Positions 47,667 to 60,022 of a stretch of DNA of 64,000 nucleotides are shown here, piece by piece. Origin of the DNA: Fragum whitleyi (Eukaryota; Mollusca; Bivalvia; Cardiida; Cardiidae); contig OX411543.1 in NCBI GenBank assembly GCA_948146395.1, positions 58,457,689-58,521,688 on the forward strand. The letters are read 5' to 3'. The first letter of the stretch is position 1; each line of letters starts with the position of its first letter. The notes beneath the pieces were generated by a model. That model worked only from the letters and a program-made list of their open reading frames with translations. It had not been told where the DNA came from and ran no database searches. Made by a program: the position numbers and the translations under genes.

Positions 47667-48817
47667 TCTGCGTACGCAGAATTGTTCATCAAAATTATTT
47701 TCATTGAGGAATAAACCAATTTTTAAGCCATTCAGAATACACAAGATTGGATGCACACAACTAAAATCAAATTATTCTAATTTAAGTCAGTTATATCTTT
47801 TTTCATGTACAGAATATCCTCATAAATTCAACAAGAGCAACGCGTGCGCTCAACTTTTGTTCCGAGCAAACAGTTTCATAGAAGATCATCGGAAAGATAA
47901 TTGTTTGAAATTATATGTACATGAATATGATTCTAGTGTAATGAATACATTTTGTCAGATTTGATACATTGCAAAAGTTAAGAAGTATAAGTGACGCCAT
48001 CACTTGGCAATCATGTGCAAAATGACATGGTTGAAGAAGATTTTTTCGTACAACTCACTTTTTGTCTCATTTTCATATCAAAGAAATAGAACAATCGTTA
48101 GTTTGTCGTGTAAGTTCGATTGATTTTTCATTTCGTGAACAACTAAAGTTATATTTTCACTTGTGGCTTCGTCGCTCATGAGTTTTAGTTTTTGGTGGAC
48201 GTTTACGTTCATCAGTGTTAATACCACGTTTGAACAATCCTGTCAGATGTTTTAATAGGTTTTCAAAACAGTAGTACTCATTAAGATTCAATTTACTCTT
48301 TTTGAAGAATTGTAACCGTCTGACAACTATGCATTTCAAAAATGGAGTGAAACAAGGAGTTTACGTAACTTGTTGCAACCGCAAAGATATCTTTTAAGTG
48401 TGAAATCATATTCAATTCTGAGATCGGGTGAATTTTTTACTTGCGGAGAACTACTTTTCTGACAGAGTGAGTAATTTGCTTATTTCCCAATGGTCAATGG
48501 GAGGTCGCTCATGAAATGAAATTACTGGAATGGTAACCTCCCCTGACACTACTAATGTATATTAAACAGAGGCAAATTGATGGAAATATCGATATACACA
48601 TGCATACGGATACAGTCTGAGCAGGTAAAGTAAAGCATTCAGGCCATGCAATAAAGGTTTATGCAAAGGGGTTTTACTTTACATTTCAACACACGAAAGC
48701 CAAACTCGAGACGAGTGTCTGCAATTTTTTACGCGTTTATATGAACACTTACCCTTTCTTTTCTTTGAGAATGAAAATCGCGGAACAATCAATTAATATC
48801 CTTTTATAGAATTTTTA
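47667..48817. other. Intergenic, relics only
   Basis: Contains the decayed family A piece (about 47985-48200). An 86-codon frame at 47704-47964 has no motif. Remainder AT-rich. Confidence 0.4.
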
Positions 48818-49665
48818 TCTCCACTGGCCGAAGGCCACTGGGGCTATTGTCATGGCTTTGTGTCCGTCGTCCGTTCGTGCGTCCGGTCGTAAACTTTTTC
48901 TTTAAAAATCTTCTCCTCAGAAACTACTGGATGAATTCACAGGAATGATCCTAGGGTGATCCTCTTTCAAAGTTGTTCAAGAAATTTAGATCCAATGACA
49001 AACATGGATTTAATGGGCGTGGCTTATTTCCTAATATGGTTAAAAGTGGGTTTTCTCAGATTCTAATTGGTGGATACCAATTAAATTTTACATGAATGAT
49101 CATTGAGTGGCCTTTTATCAGTCTATAAAAAACTATTGTGATCGGTTGAAAAATATGCATTTTATGGGCGGAGGTCATTTCTCTATATGTTATTTAGTCG
49201 AAACTTTGAAAATCATTTTCTCAGAATGTAACTGATGGTTTTCAACCAAATTTCACCGGAATGATCTTTTTGAGTAACCCTTTATGAGTCTACCAAAAAT
49301 TACTGTGATCGGCTGAAAAACATGTATTTTATGGGCAGAGGTAATTTCTCAATATGTTATTTTGTGTTATCTTTGGAAATCATTTTCTCAGAATGTTATG
49401 GGTGGATATCAATCAAACTTCATTGTTATTATCCTTGGGCGACCCCTTTATCATGTAGCCAAAATTATTGTCATTGGATGAAATATATGTTTTTTTTATT
49501 AGCGGAGGTCTTTTCTCTATATTTTATATAGTGGAAACTCTGAAAATCATTTTCAACATCAGAAGAATCCAAAATATCTAAAAATCTTGACAAAACTTTT
49601 CTTTTTCTTTTACAAGAATTTCAAGCCTGTGGAGCGACCCAAGCCATTCATAGCTTTCTAGTTTA
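48818..49665 (+). repeat. Family J repeat, second copy
   Basis: CTCCACTGGCCGAAGGCCACTGGGG start with a GTCCG stretch, then units marked at 48946, 49097, 49262 and about 49429 (151, 165 and 167 bp apart), ending CAAGCCTGTGGAGCGACCCAAGCC...TTTCTAGTTT. It lacks the A-run and SINE-like tail of the first copy. Confidence 0.75.
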
Positions 49666-50938
49666 AGCAGATAACACCATAATTTTAATAATGAGATTAC
49701 GGAGAACTGATTAGCATTACAAAATAAGAATAATAACCTAGATCATCTAATTGTCATTTCTTTCCTTTAATAACAAATGGATCGGAGAATCACTGCTTAA
49801 ACTACACCGGGAATAATTCTGAAAGTTATCGAAACCGTGTAATTACAGGACTTTGTTGACGATCCACGGTATATGTTGAGAAACGTATATCTGAAGCAAG
49901 ATGCGAACTTGGGTCAGGTCATTTTCCTTCTATCGTAATTTTACATGTAAAATTTCTCTTTTCTCCACAAATGGAGGGATCACTCTAGTATGCCAACAGA
50001 AACGTCCACCATCAGTACTTTCAGTGCTTTGATTCATTTCAGCGAATGAACCGTTCAAAGGATCTTTCATAGCATTTCATTCAAACAAGCTTATCTTAAC
50101 CGAATCTCGAATTGAAATGTTATTAAGTTGGCAATGGACCTCTCTAAACCGGAAGTGGGGTTTCGCTTATTTTACGGCTCAATTTGCGCGCTGTGTAAAA
50201 AGGACCCTTTCGTAAGATTCTGTTTATGGAAATGACGTAGAATAATGATGGTAAAATTACATAACCTAGCTTCTTTTCAACATTGATATTAATCGAAAGA
50301 CTGGATCATTAAATTTAACAATAAAAATGCGTTAAAAGCGTCATTCAATTAGGAGGGGTGATTGTAAAATAACGAGAAACTTTCTTATTTGCATGGAAAG
50401 GTATGCTGCATTTTTTTACCAAATAAATAAAAGGAAAATATGGTTTTAAAACATACTGGAAAATGAGAAAACTTCATAGTGTAATTTCTTAAATAAATAG
50501 GTTTCTGTGGCATTTTCACCCCGTAAAATTACAAAAATGAGTACATTTTTAACTTCTGGAGGCAAATTGTGCAAATGCAATTGATCAAAGAGAAATTTTC
50601 TTGCCAACAGCCATTGTGTACATGTATAAGGTCTAACAAAATGTATGTGTTTTATAGCTATAAGCTGGTACTGAGTTTATACTAGACCTACAACGAATAT
50701 AAATGTTTTACTGAAAAATTGCCAATATTACTCAAGGGCAGATAACTATAGCATGAAAACGAGCATGGAAAGGTTCCTTCAAATTTTGATATTATGACTA
50801 TACAATGTTTATCTACAACATATGTGACCAAGAAAAAATCATTGGGCGGAAAAAATGACACTATTCGTCCATTGCTACCTTAAGCGAGCCTTTGCTATTC
50901 TACACAAGGATAAGATCAGTTTGTCTCAAATAAAATTA
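49666..50938. other. Intergenic, no feature seen
   Basis: AT-rich DNA without ORFs, tRNA-like boxes or obvious inverted repeats. Confidence 0.5.
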
Positions 50939-51322
50939 ATAGAGGATAATCGTTTGTTTTAGTGTAGGATCGATTTATATTTCATTTCGTGAGTGAAAAT
51001 ATAGCTTTTGTTGTTTACGAAATGAAATAATAATCGATCTTACTCGAAAAACAAACGATTATTCTATTTCTTTATTGCAAAAATGAGACAAAGTGCCAAA
51101 TTTCTAGGACATATTTTCGTAAAGCGCGTCATTTTTAACGTGATTGCTATGCAACGTTCATTTTGACGTCACTTATTTCGCCCCGCATAGATGATGTTTG
51201 ATAGGATGAAATGCACAAAAGCAGGGTACAAGATTTTGATAAGTTCACTGCTTTTGCGGTGAAAATATCAAGTGATAATCCACCGTTATTTCTGGATAAA
51301 CCACCAAAAAGCATAAAAGAAA
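50939..51322 (+). mobile_element. Family A MITE, copy 4 (hairpin shortened)
   Basis: 384 bp. The left hairpin has lost one arm segment (GTGAGTGAAAATATAGC directly follows ATTTCATTTC). One TGACGTCA remains (about 51164); the second has decayed to TGATGTTT. Confidence 0.8.
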
Positions 51323-52664
51323 TACCATTTTTCTCACAAAAAAAAAAAAAAAAAAAAAAACATTTTGGGCGTTATATACCATTTTTTTTGAAACGCTGTG
51401 AAATATGTGAAATATCAAGAAAACGTGCGTAAGTTGACGTCATTTATAAATTAACCTGACGGCTCTTCGATACAGAAAACATCTTTGACTATGTGAGAAG
51501 AAATCGATCTTACAACGAAAAAAAACTATTAAACCATTATGTTAGTGCTATAACAAACAGATGAGTTTGTAATAGCTAAATTGGCCTCAGTCGTTTTTTG
51601 TTTGTATTTTCAGAAAATATTTTTGTCGTAGTTCAATTACAAGCCTGTTTGATCCAATTTCTTATTTACAAATCCCGAACAAAAACGACTGGCTGAAATT
51701 CTTTTTAGAGACAGGGGACTTAATTGAAAGTTTTTTACTGACTATCGCAATTTATTCCATTTGAAAAATGCTATATAAAGTTATAAGAATCTGACGGCCA
51801 GACTATGTGATGGCATCATACTTTATGAACGAGAGATTCGACGAAATTACCGATGAAATGTTTCCATTTTAAACAATTAAAATTCGCTTGTCCTACCCAT
51901 CAGTTTCAAAGCGAAATCATTGAAAAATCATTCACCTTGTAAATTATATGATTCTCTTTACTGTACAGAGTCTTTACTATGCGTTCTGGAGATAGATAAG
52001 GTCTTAAACTCACATTAGACAGCCTGAAACTATTCTTTTTGTGTTTGGTTGCTGTCCGGGTTGCTCAATGTATGTCTATTGCAGACATGTGAAATTATTT
52101 GAAATTTCACGCAGTGGCTCATTTAATCTTCTGTTCTGTTCATGTAGTTTCCTACACTCGCACTGTGGCACTCAACCAAGGATGTCAACGCGACGGTGAA
52201 GCTAGCCTCCATTGTAAAAATGTTAACGATGCAGGCAGCGTAAGGGAAAAATGTCTCAGTAATAAATTCCGTCAACGATTATCAATTTTCATATTTGATA
52301 CTACTTTATTTACTAACACCCCAAAGAAATATGTCGACTGTTCCATATTATATTGTTTGTAAATTTTTGAGATAAAGATCTGTAAAGATCAAACCTGTTC
52401 AATAAAGAACCTTGAATCTTGAAATCATAATTACAAAATGATTACATAATCTGTTTACAAAATGAAGCAGATGGAAGATATTGAAAGACGGTCTCAATTC
52501 CTATGCGGGGTCCTACACCAAGGGAGATTATGGCTGCTCTCCTACACCTTATTCTTCTGCTCTCCTACACCTTATTCTTTAAACAGTTGTCCCCCTTTAT
52601 AACTGAGACATTTTTCCTTTACGCTGTTTTAGATGACGAGTTAAATAAACTATGTATTTTATGA
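51323..52664. other. Intergenic; possible LINE 3' tail
   Basis: A family B end piece lies near 51895-51965. An 87-codon frame (52099-52362) is followed by AATAAAGAACCTTGAATCTTG (52402-52422), the style of 3' end seen in some L2-like LINEs. The protein is not recognisable. Confidence 0.4.
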
Positions 52665-52965
52665 CCACAAATTTTATATTCTATTTATTATTTGACCCGA
52701 ATTTTTGCAAAAAATCGTCAAAATTATTGAAATTCAATATTTCAATTTTCCGCGAAAGTTAAAATTGCCGTATAAAACTGACGTCACAATATTATGATAT
52801 TAAGATAATAAGGTCATTTTCGCGGTAACAAGAAAGCGTTGTAATTCTTTCTGAGATCACTTGCATAGTTATTCCACTTGTGTTATATCACCCGTGTAAT
52901 ATCAAAAATATTCAACGGTGTTATTTCACTCCTGCGACGTAGGTCATATTATAATATTTCTTGAT
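52665..52965. mobile_element. Family H repeat, copy 2
   Basis: Shares GTGTTATATCACCCGTGTAATATC, AAAATATTCAACGG and CACTCCTGCGACGT with 26385-26645, at moderate divergence. Confidence 0.6.
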
Positions 52966-53079
52966 ATATTTATTTCTGATATCTGAATAAAGTGGACAGA
53001 CTACGACAAAATGGTACTCATCTTCTACAGTCAAATATGTCTTAAACAAGCATCTAAGGGACAATGAAAAAGTGCTTGC

Positions 53080-53306
53080 TAAACACTTTCCGGTTTTACA
53101 AAATTTTATACCTGTCCAAATTCAAAGGTTTTGCAGACGAAAATTTAAAGTAGATTAAATTTGAAAAATAAAACAGTAGGGTAGAAAATAATGTGGAAAA
53201 AAAAAGAAATTGCTTGTCAGAAGCAATTTCTTCTTTTTTCACAATGTTTTCTCAATCATAAAATCCCAGGCACGTGAAAAGCAGGGATTAAACAGCAAAG
53301 GGTTAA
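53080..53306. mobile_element. TTAA MITE (family G), reverse copy
   Basis: CTAAACACTTTCCGGTTTTAC at the left, GATTAAACAGCAAAGGGTTAA at the right; the central GAAATTGCTTGTCAGAAGCAATTTC hairpin mirrors the copy at 46905-47130. The left TTAA is mutated to CTAA. Confidence 0.7.
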
Positions 53307-53930
53307 GACGGTTGCTTGCTTAGTACAGTTTATTTTCTGCGCAATCACTCTATTTTGGAACTCAATAGTCGCTTGCTCTATACAGCTTGTTTGCTGTATA
53401 CAGGTCACCGATAGGACAGGTTTGACTGTATTACAAAATGTGCATTTTCTCTCATTTCGACTTAGAGGTCGGTTCTCGTATCGCCCGATTTCGATAAGAA
53501 GTTTGTGTGATGACAGTCAGAGACGCGATAAAGCTGTTCGTTAACTAAAAGGAAAAATACCAAGATACTTCTAGATTTTTTCTGACTTTATTTTAATATA
53601 GTGATTTAAGCTACTTTTAGATTTTATGCCATTAAACCACGAATGCTTAAACACATCACCATGAAGACATTGTTAAAGTAAGTGTAATTGTTATCGATTA
53701 TATAGGAAAACTGTGCAATCATAATGTACAAATACTCTGTAAACGTAGGATTTGCAAGTATTTGAAATAATAATAGATACATGTTTTGTTTACGAAAAAG
53801 AAAATAATATGATGATTGAACATGTACTTATATATTATTTGAGAATTTCTCAATAAACCTATGCTGTATAAACTCATTAAAATCGTCTCAATGAGACCAT
53901 TCTATTAAGTTCATCAACATTGTATTAATT
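53307..53930. other. Intergenic, possible transposon edge
   Basis: GGACAGGTTTGACTGTA at 53414-53430, and a similar CAAGATTGACTGTA at 54299-54312, resemble Tc1-type ends (TACAGTCAAACCTG reversed). Otherwise AT-rich. Confidence 0.35.
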
Positions 53931-53931
53931 T

Positions 53932-54185
53932 ACCAGCGTCGGACTATCATTCATAAGGTCCTGGGTTCGATTCCCGACGCTGGCACTCATCCTATGCGAT
54001 TATTTGTCTTCAACCATTGGGTTGATAATCATACACCTAAGTGAGATAGCAGGTGGAGGCTGGGAAAGGTTGTTATGGTAGTACTGATGTGAGCAATTCC
54101 AGGATACATTGTTAGGTGCTCAAGTCGCCACGACCTAACTCCAAGATTGTTGGTAGAGGCGTAAACCCCCATTCAAACATACAAA
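53932..54185 (+). mobile_element. tRNA-derived SINE, head partly lost
   Basis: Retains CAGCGTCGGACTATC, GGGTTCGATTCCCGACGCTGG (T-arm), then CCATTGGGTTGATAATC, GGTGGAGGCTGGGAAAGG and ATTGTTAGGTGCTCAAGTCGCC. The D-arm is deleted. Confidence 0.75.
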
Positions 54186-54671
54186 TCATTTTACGATAAT
54201 TTTTAGACCAATACTAGCTACTTTGTATGGTATTATGATAAAACATTGGAGGCTTTTGTTTATAAATTTTGTCGCTAAATAGACGTGGTCGCTCGAGCAA
54301 GATTGACTGTACATGCACCTCAACAGAAAAATATCCATGATAAAATTATATTAGCCCTGTGTTTTGGAGCTACTGAATTTTATCTCAAAATCATCTTCTC
54401 TAACCGTTATTCTATAGAAGCGTAAAACACTTATACGTTCATTTACTACCTTCAGAACACCAGAGCTTCGTTCGTTTATTCATACGAATAAATTCATTTT
54501 GCCTACTGTCTCCTAGAAACAATTCGCTGAATCTGTCGTAGTTGCCTCTCATCTGCCGTCTCCGCAACCGGTTGTAAGTTATGCGGTAAGCATAATACAA
54601 TTAATAACATCGCAAAATTGACTGAATGATTTGGGGATGGTTTTTTAACGAAATTGAATGAATGTGTTGAG

Positions 54672-55845
54672 ATGTCCCTGAAGTTGGCAGAATGGCAGAA
54701 TAGCAGAATAGCGTAATGAAGTTAGCAGAATGGCAGAATAGCAGAATAGAAGAATGAAGTTGGCAGAATAGCAGAATAGCAGGATGAAAAATCGAAAGTC
54801 AAAATTGGGTGCATTGAATAACTTGATTTGTTCTTAAAACGTGTTTTCAACGATTTTCCCGCAAAAAATTCCTTATATCATGCTCCGGTTAACATGCCAA
54901 GCAACCAAGTCCAAATTCAAACTAATGAAAAAACAATCATTTTTTGAAACCTTTCTGTCTAAAATCGATTTAAAAATGATATTAGAACGCAATAAAAGTA
55001 ATTGGGATTGAAGAAAGTCATATCTCAACAGTTTTCGCGTTTTTGAAATCTCATGCTGCCATTTTGCTATTCTACCATTCTGCTAGCAGAATGAAGTTGG
55101 CAGGATGGCAGAATAGCAGAATGGCAGAATGAAGTTGGTAGAATAGCAGAATAGCAGGATGAAAAATCGAAAGTCAAAATTGGGTGCATTGAATAACTTG
55201 ATTTGTTGTTTAAACGTGTTTTCAACGATTTTCCCGCAAAAAATTCCTTATATCATGCTCCGGTTAACATGCCAAGCAACCAAGTCCAAATTCAAACTAA
55301 TGAAAAAACAATCATTTTTTGAAACCTATCTGTCTAAAATCGATTTAAAAATGATATTAGAACGCAATAAAAGTAATTGGGATTGAAGAAAGTCATATCT
55401 CAACAGTTTTCGCGTTTTTGAAATCTCATTCTGCAATTTTGCTATTCTTCCATTCTGCTAGCAGAATTAAGTTGGCAGAATGGCAGAATAGCAGAATGAA
55501 AAAGAATGTCAAGATTTGATCAATTTGTGCATGAAATAACTTGATTTGATGTTTAAACGTGTTTTCAACGATTTTCCCGCAAAGAATTCCTTATATCATG
55601 CTCCGGTTAACATGCCAAGCAACAAAGTCCAAATTCAAACTAATAAAAAAAAAAATCATTTTTTGAAACTTATCTGTCTAAAATCGATTTAAAAATGATA
55701 TTAGAACGCAATAAAAGTAATTGAGAGTGAAAACAGTCATTTCTCAACAGATTTCGCGTCTTTGAAATCTCATTCTGCCATTTTGCTATTCTGCTATTCC
55801 GCTAGCAGAATGAAGTTGGCACAATGGCAGAATACTAGAATGATA
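54672..55845 (+). repeat. Left inverted arm (three ~343-375 bp units)
   Basis: GCAGAATRG minisatellite alternates with a conserved block of about 290 bp (ACGTGTTTTCAACGATTTTCC, CATGCTCCGGTTAACATGCC, AATCGATTTAAAAATGATATT). Block marks at 54839, 55214 and 55557. Each unit closes with the minisatellite inverted (CATTCTGCTAGCAGAATG), so units are themselves hairpin-ended. Confidence 0.88.
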
Positions 55846-56990
55846 AATACAGCTCGGCTCTTGAAGCGTAGATTTTCTCCCAAGACACAAAATTCGCTCC
55901 GCATCGCGGTCGATCGCTAGGCAGGTTCACGGCTCTCGAGCGGCGATTTTGGACGGCTCAGTAGCCGTCGCTAGGCAGGCAGTGCGCCGCTCGCGCCGAG
56001 GAGAAACGTTCACGGGAGTGAGACACTCGATGCAGGGCTCGAACCAATGGACCGATTCCTATGCTTTAGGTACCGTCGTGTAGGCCCATTCTAGCGCCAC
56101 AATCGTGACGAGTTTGGTTGGGCTGCGGCTAAAAACGTCGGAGCAATAACGATTCGTGCTGGAGTCGCGCCTCGTCGCGATTGAGCCGTGATTTAGCGGC
56201 GGGGCGAATACAGCTCGGCTTTTGAAGCATAGATTTGCTCCCAAGACACAGAATCTGCATCGCATCGCTGTCGATCGCTAGGCTGGTTAACGGCTCTCGA
56301 GTGGCGATTTTGGACGGCTCAGTAGCCGTCGCTAGGCCGGCAGCGGGCCGCTCGTGCCGAGGCTAAATATTCACGCGAATGAGACACTCGATGCAGGGCT
56401 GTAACCAACTGACCGATTCCTATGTTGTAGGTACCGTCTTGTAGCCCCATTCAAGCGCTACAATCGTGACGAGTTTGGTTGGGCTGCGGCGAAAAACGTC
56501 GGAGCTCCAGCGATTCGCGCTGGAGTCGCGCCTCGACGCGATCAAGCCGTGATTTTAGCGGCGGGGCGAATACAGCTTGGCTCCTGATGCATAGATTTGC
56601 TCCCAAAACACGGAATCTGCCCCGCATCGCGGTCGATCGCTAGGCAGGTTCACGGCTCTCGAGCGGCGATTTTGGACGGCTCAGTAGCCGTCGCTAGGCA
56701 GGCAGTGCGCCGCTCGCGCCGAGGCGAAATGTTCACGCGAGTGAGACACTCGATGCAGGGATGTAACCAACTGACCGATTCCTATGTTGTTGGTACCGTC
56801 GTGTAGGCCGATTCTAGCGCTGCAATCGTGGCGAGTTTGGTTTGGCTTCGGCGGATTGCGTCGGAGCTAGGAAGAATCGCGCTGGAATCGCGCGTCGACT
56901 CAGTTGAGCCGCGATTTTTGCAGCCAGGCGAAAGCAGTTGTGCTTTCGAAGCAGTGATTTGCTCCCAAACCTCGGATTTTGCCCCGCATC
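55845..56990 (+). repeat. Core array 1: 362-bp tandem units
   Basis: AATACAGCTCGGCT/AATACAGCTTGGCT starts recur at 55845, 56207 and 56569, exactly 362 bp apart, with a fourth diverged unit near 56931. Each unit has TTGCTCCCAAGACAC, TCGATCGCTAGGC, GGACGGCTCAGTAGCCGTC (a hairpin), TTCACGSGARTGAGACACT and GGTACCGTC. CpG-rich. No stable ORF across units. Confidence 0.85.
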
Positions 56991-57099
56991 TCGGCCCGTA
57001 TAGCAGTGATTTTTGCCGTAGTTATCCGCATTCTCGCTCCCAGAACTCTCTATTTGCCCCCCAATTTTGAAAGCCCATCGGCCGTAGCTCGGCTCCCAG

Positions 57100-59990
57100 T
57101 GGGCTGATCGGGACAATCCTGGTGTCTACGTGTTCGTCTCGACGAGCTCTTCAATAAGGTAGAGCTTCGCACCTCCATCCCAACGACAGGCGCAAATCGA
57201 GTTTTCGGCGCCCAGACCGGAAGTGCAGTGGCTGGGTCGGGATTGCTCGACGTCGATCGCCTCTGGGACTCGGTATCTTCCATCGAGGCAAGTTTGGCGT
57301 TTCCAGCTCATACATGGCCGGAGAAACGCGACTTCGGGCCCTGGGGCTTCAGAGCAGTGGGCCGTTGCCGGGTAACGCCGCGCGGCCGAGCCAAGGCGCT
57401 GATCGAGTCCTTCATGGCTCGGTATTGTTGCTCCGCTCAAGCACTACAGTCGTGGCGAGTTGGGCGGGGCTGTTGCTACGAGCGGCCGCTCCAGAGCGAT
57501 TTGCGCTGATGTCGCTAGGGTGCCGGCCGAACTGGGCTTTAAAGAGGCGCTTCGGCCGTAGCTCGGCCCCCAGTGGATCGATCGGGAAAATCTTGGTGTC
57601 GACGTCTTTGTTTCGACGAGCTCTACAATCGGGGAGGGATTCGCACCTACATCTGAACCACAGGCGAAAATCGCGTTTTCGGCGGCCAGACCGGAAGTGC
57701 ATTGGCTGGGTTGCTAGTTTGGCGTTCCAAGCTCACCTTTGGCCGGAGAAACGCGAATACGTGCCCTGGGGCGCGAGAGCAGTGCGGCCGTTACCGGGTA
57801 ACGCCGCTGGGCCGAGCCAAGGCGCTGATCGAGTCCATCATGGAACGGTCGTGTTCCTCCACTCAAGCACTACAATCGTGGCGAGTTTGGCGGGGCTGCG
57901 GCTATTGGCGTCCGCTCTAGAGCGATTCGCGCTGATGTCGCTAGGGTGTCGGAAGAACTGGGCTTTTCAGAGGCGACCCGGCCGTAGCTCGGCCCCCAGT
58001 GGGCTGATCGGGACAATCTTGGTGTCTACGTGTTCGTCTCGACGAGCTCTACAATCGGGGAGAGCTGCGCACCTCCATCCCACTCACAGGCAAAAATCGC
58101 GTTTTCGGAGTCCAGACCGGAAGTGCAGTGGCTGGGTCGGGATTGCTCGACGTCGACCGCCTCTGGAGCTCGGTCTCTACCATCGAGACGAGTTTGGTGT
58201 TTCCAGCTCATCTATGGCCGGAGAAACCCGAATACGGGCCCTCGGGCGCGAGAGTATAGCGGCTGTTGCCGGTTATCACCGCTTGGCCGAGCCAAGGCGT
58301 TGATCGGGTCGATCATGGTACCCCCTTGTTGCTCCAGCCAAGTACTATAATCGTGGCGATTTTTGTGGAGCTGCGGCTATTAGCGGCCGCTCTAGACCGA
58401 TTTGCGCGATGTCGCTAGGGTTCAAGCCGAGTTGGGCTTTTAAGAGGCACTACAGCCATAGCTCGGCCCCCAGTGGGCCGATCGGGACAATCTTGGTGTC
58501 TACGTGTTCGTCTCGACAAGCTCCACCATCAGTAAGAGTTTCGCACCTCCATCCCAATGACAGGCGAAAATCGCGTTTTCGGCGCCCAGCCTGGAAGTGT
58601 AGTGGCTGGGTCGGGATCGCTCGACGTCGATCGCCTCTGGGGCTCGGTCTTTACCATTGAGGCGAGTTTGGCGTTCCCAGCTCATCTATGGCCGGAGAAA
58701 CGCGAATACGGGCCCTGGGGCGCGATAGCAGTGCGGCCGTTGCCGGGTAACGCCGCTGGGGCGAGCCAAATGCGCTGATCGAGTCGACCATGGAACGGTC
58801 TTGAGTTTGGCGGGGCTGCGGCTATTTGCGGCCGCTCTAGATCGATTCGCGCTGATGTCGCTAGTGTGCCAGCCGAACTGGGCTATTCAGAGGCGATACG
58901 GCCATAGCTCGGCCCCCAGTTGGCCGATCGGGACAATCTTGGTGTCTACGTGTTCGTCTCGACGAGCACTACAATCGGGGAGAGCTTCGCACCTCCATCC
59001 CAGCTACGGGCGAAAATCGAGTTTTCGGCGCCCCGACCGGAAGTGCAGAAGCTGGGTCGGGATTGCTCGACGTCGTTCGCTACTGGGGCTCGGTCTCCTC
59101 CGTCGAGGCGAGTTTGGCGTTCCATGGCCGGAGAAACGCGAATTCGGGCCATGGGGCGCGAGAGTATAGCGGCCGCTGCCGGGCATCGCCGCTTGGCCGA
59201 GCCAAGGTGTTGATCGAGTCGTACCCTCTTGTTGCTCCAGCCAAGTACTACAATCGTTGCGGGTTATGTGGAGCTGGGGCTTTAAGCGACCGCTCTAGAG
59301 CGATTCGCGCTGATGTCGCTAGGGTGCAAGGCGAGTTGGGCTTTTAAGAGACGCTACGGCCATAGCTCGGCCCCTAGTTGGCCGATCGGGACAATCTTGG
59401 TGTCTACGTGTTTGTCTCGACGAGCTCTTCAATCGGGGAGAGTTTCGCACCTCCATCCCATCCACAGACAAAAATCGTGTTTTCGGCGCCCCGACCGGAA
59501 GTGCAGTGGATGGGTCGGGATTGCTCGACGTCGATCGCCGCTGGGGCTCGGTCTCTACCATCGAGGTGAGTTTGGTGTTCCCAGCTCTTCTGGGGCCTGA
59601 GAAACGCCAATACGGGCCCTGGGCCGCAAGAGTAGGTCCGCCATCGCTGTCCATCGACGCTTGGCCGAGACAAAGCGCTGACCGAGTCGATCGAGGTACC
59701 GCCTTGTTTCTCCACTCAAGCACTACAGTCGTGGCGAGTTTGGATGGGCTGCGGATATTAGCGGCCGCTCTAGAGCGATTCGCGCTGATGTCGCTATTGT
59801 GTCTTCCGAGGGGCGTTTTTTTTAGAGGCGAAACAGCCGTAGTTCGGGTTCCAGTGGACCGATCGGGACAATCTTGGTGTCTACGTGCGCGTCTCTTCAG
59901 TGTCTACCATCGAGGCGAGTTTGACGTTCCTAGCTTATCTGTGGTCGGAGTAACGCCAGTTCGGGCCCTGGGGCGTGTGTGCAGGGTGGC
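57100..59990 (+). repeat. Core array 2: ~426-475 bp tandem units
   Basis: The marker GATGTCGCTA recurs at 57508, 57934, 58408, 58854, 59312 and 59787. Other shared words are TCGGGACAATCTTGGTGTCT, CGTCTCGACGAGCTC, GACCGGAAGTGCAGTGGCTG and TTTATGGCCGGAGAAAC-like ends. Long frames exist on both strands (329 codons at 57314-58303 is the longest), but unit lengths are not multiples of three and the frame shifts between units. Non-coding is likelier. Confidence 0.82.
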
Positions 59991-60022
59991 TAGTGCCGCG
60001 CATCGTCGCTGGGCTCCAAAAA

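Noticed and set aside
54672..55845. GCAGAATAG repeats as a CRISPR-like array
   Set aside because: Spacers are themselves repeated, units are inverted at the other end, and the context is a eukaryotic transposon.
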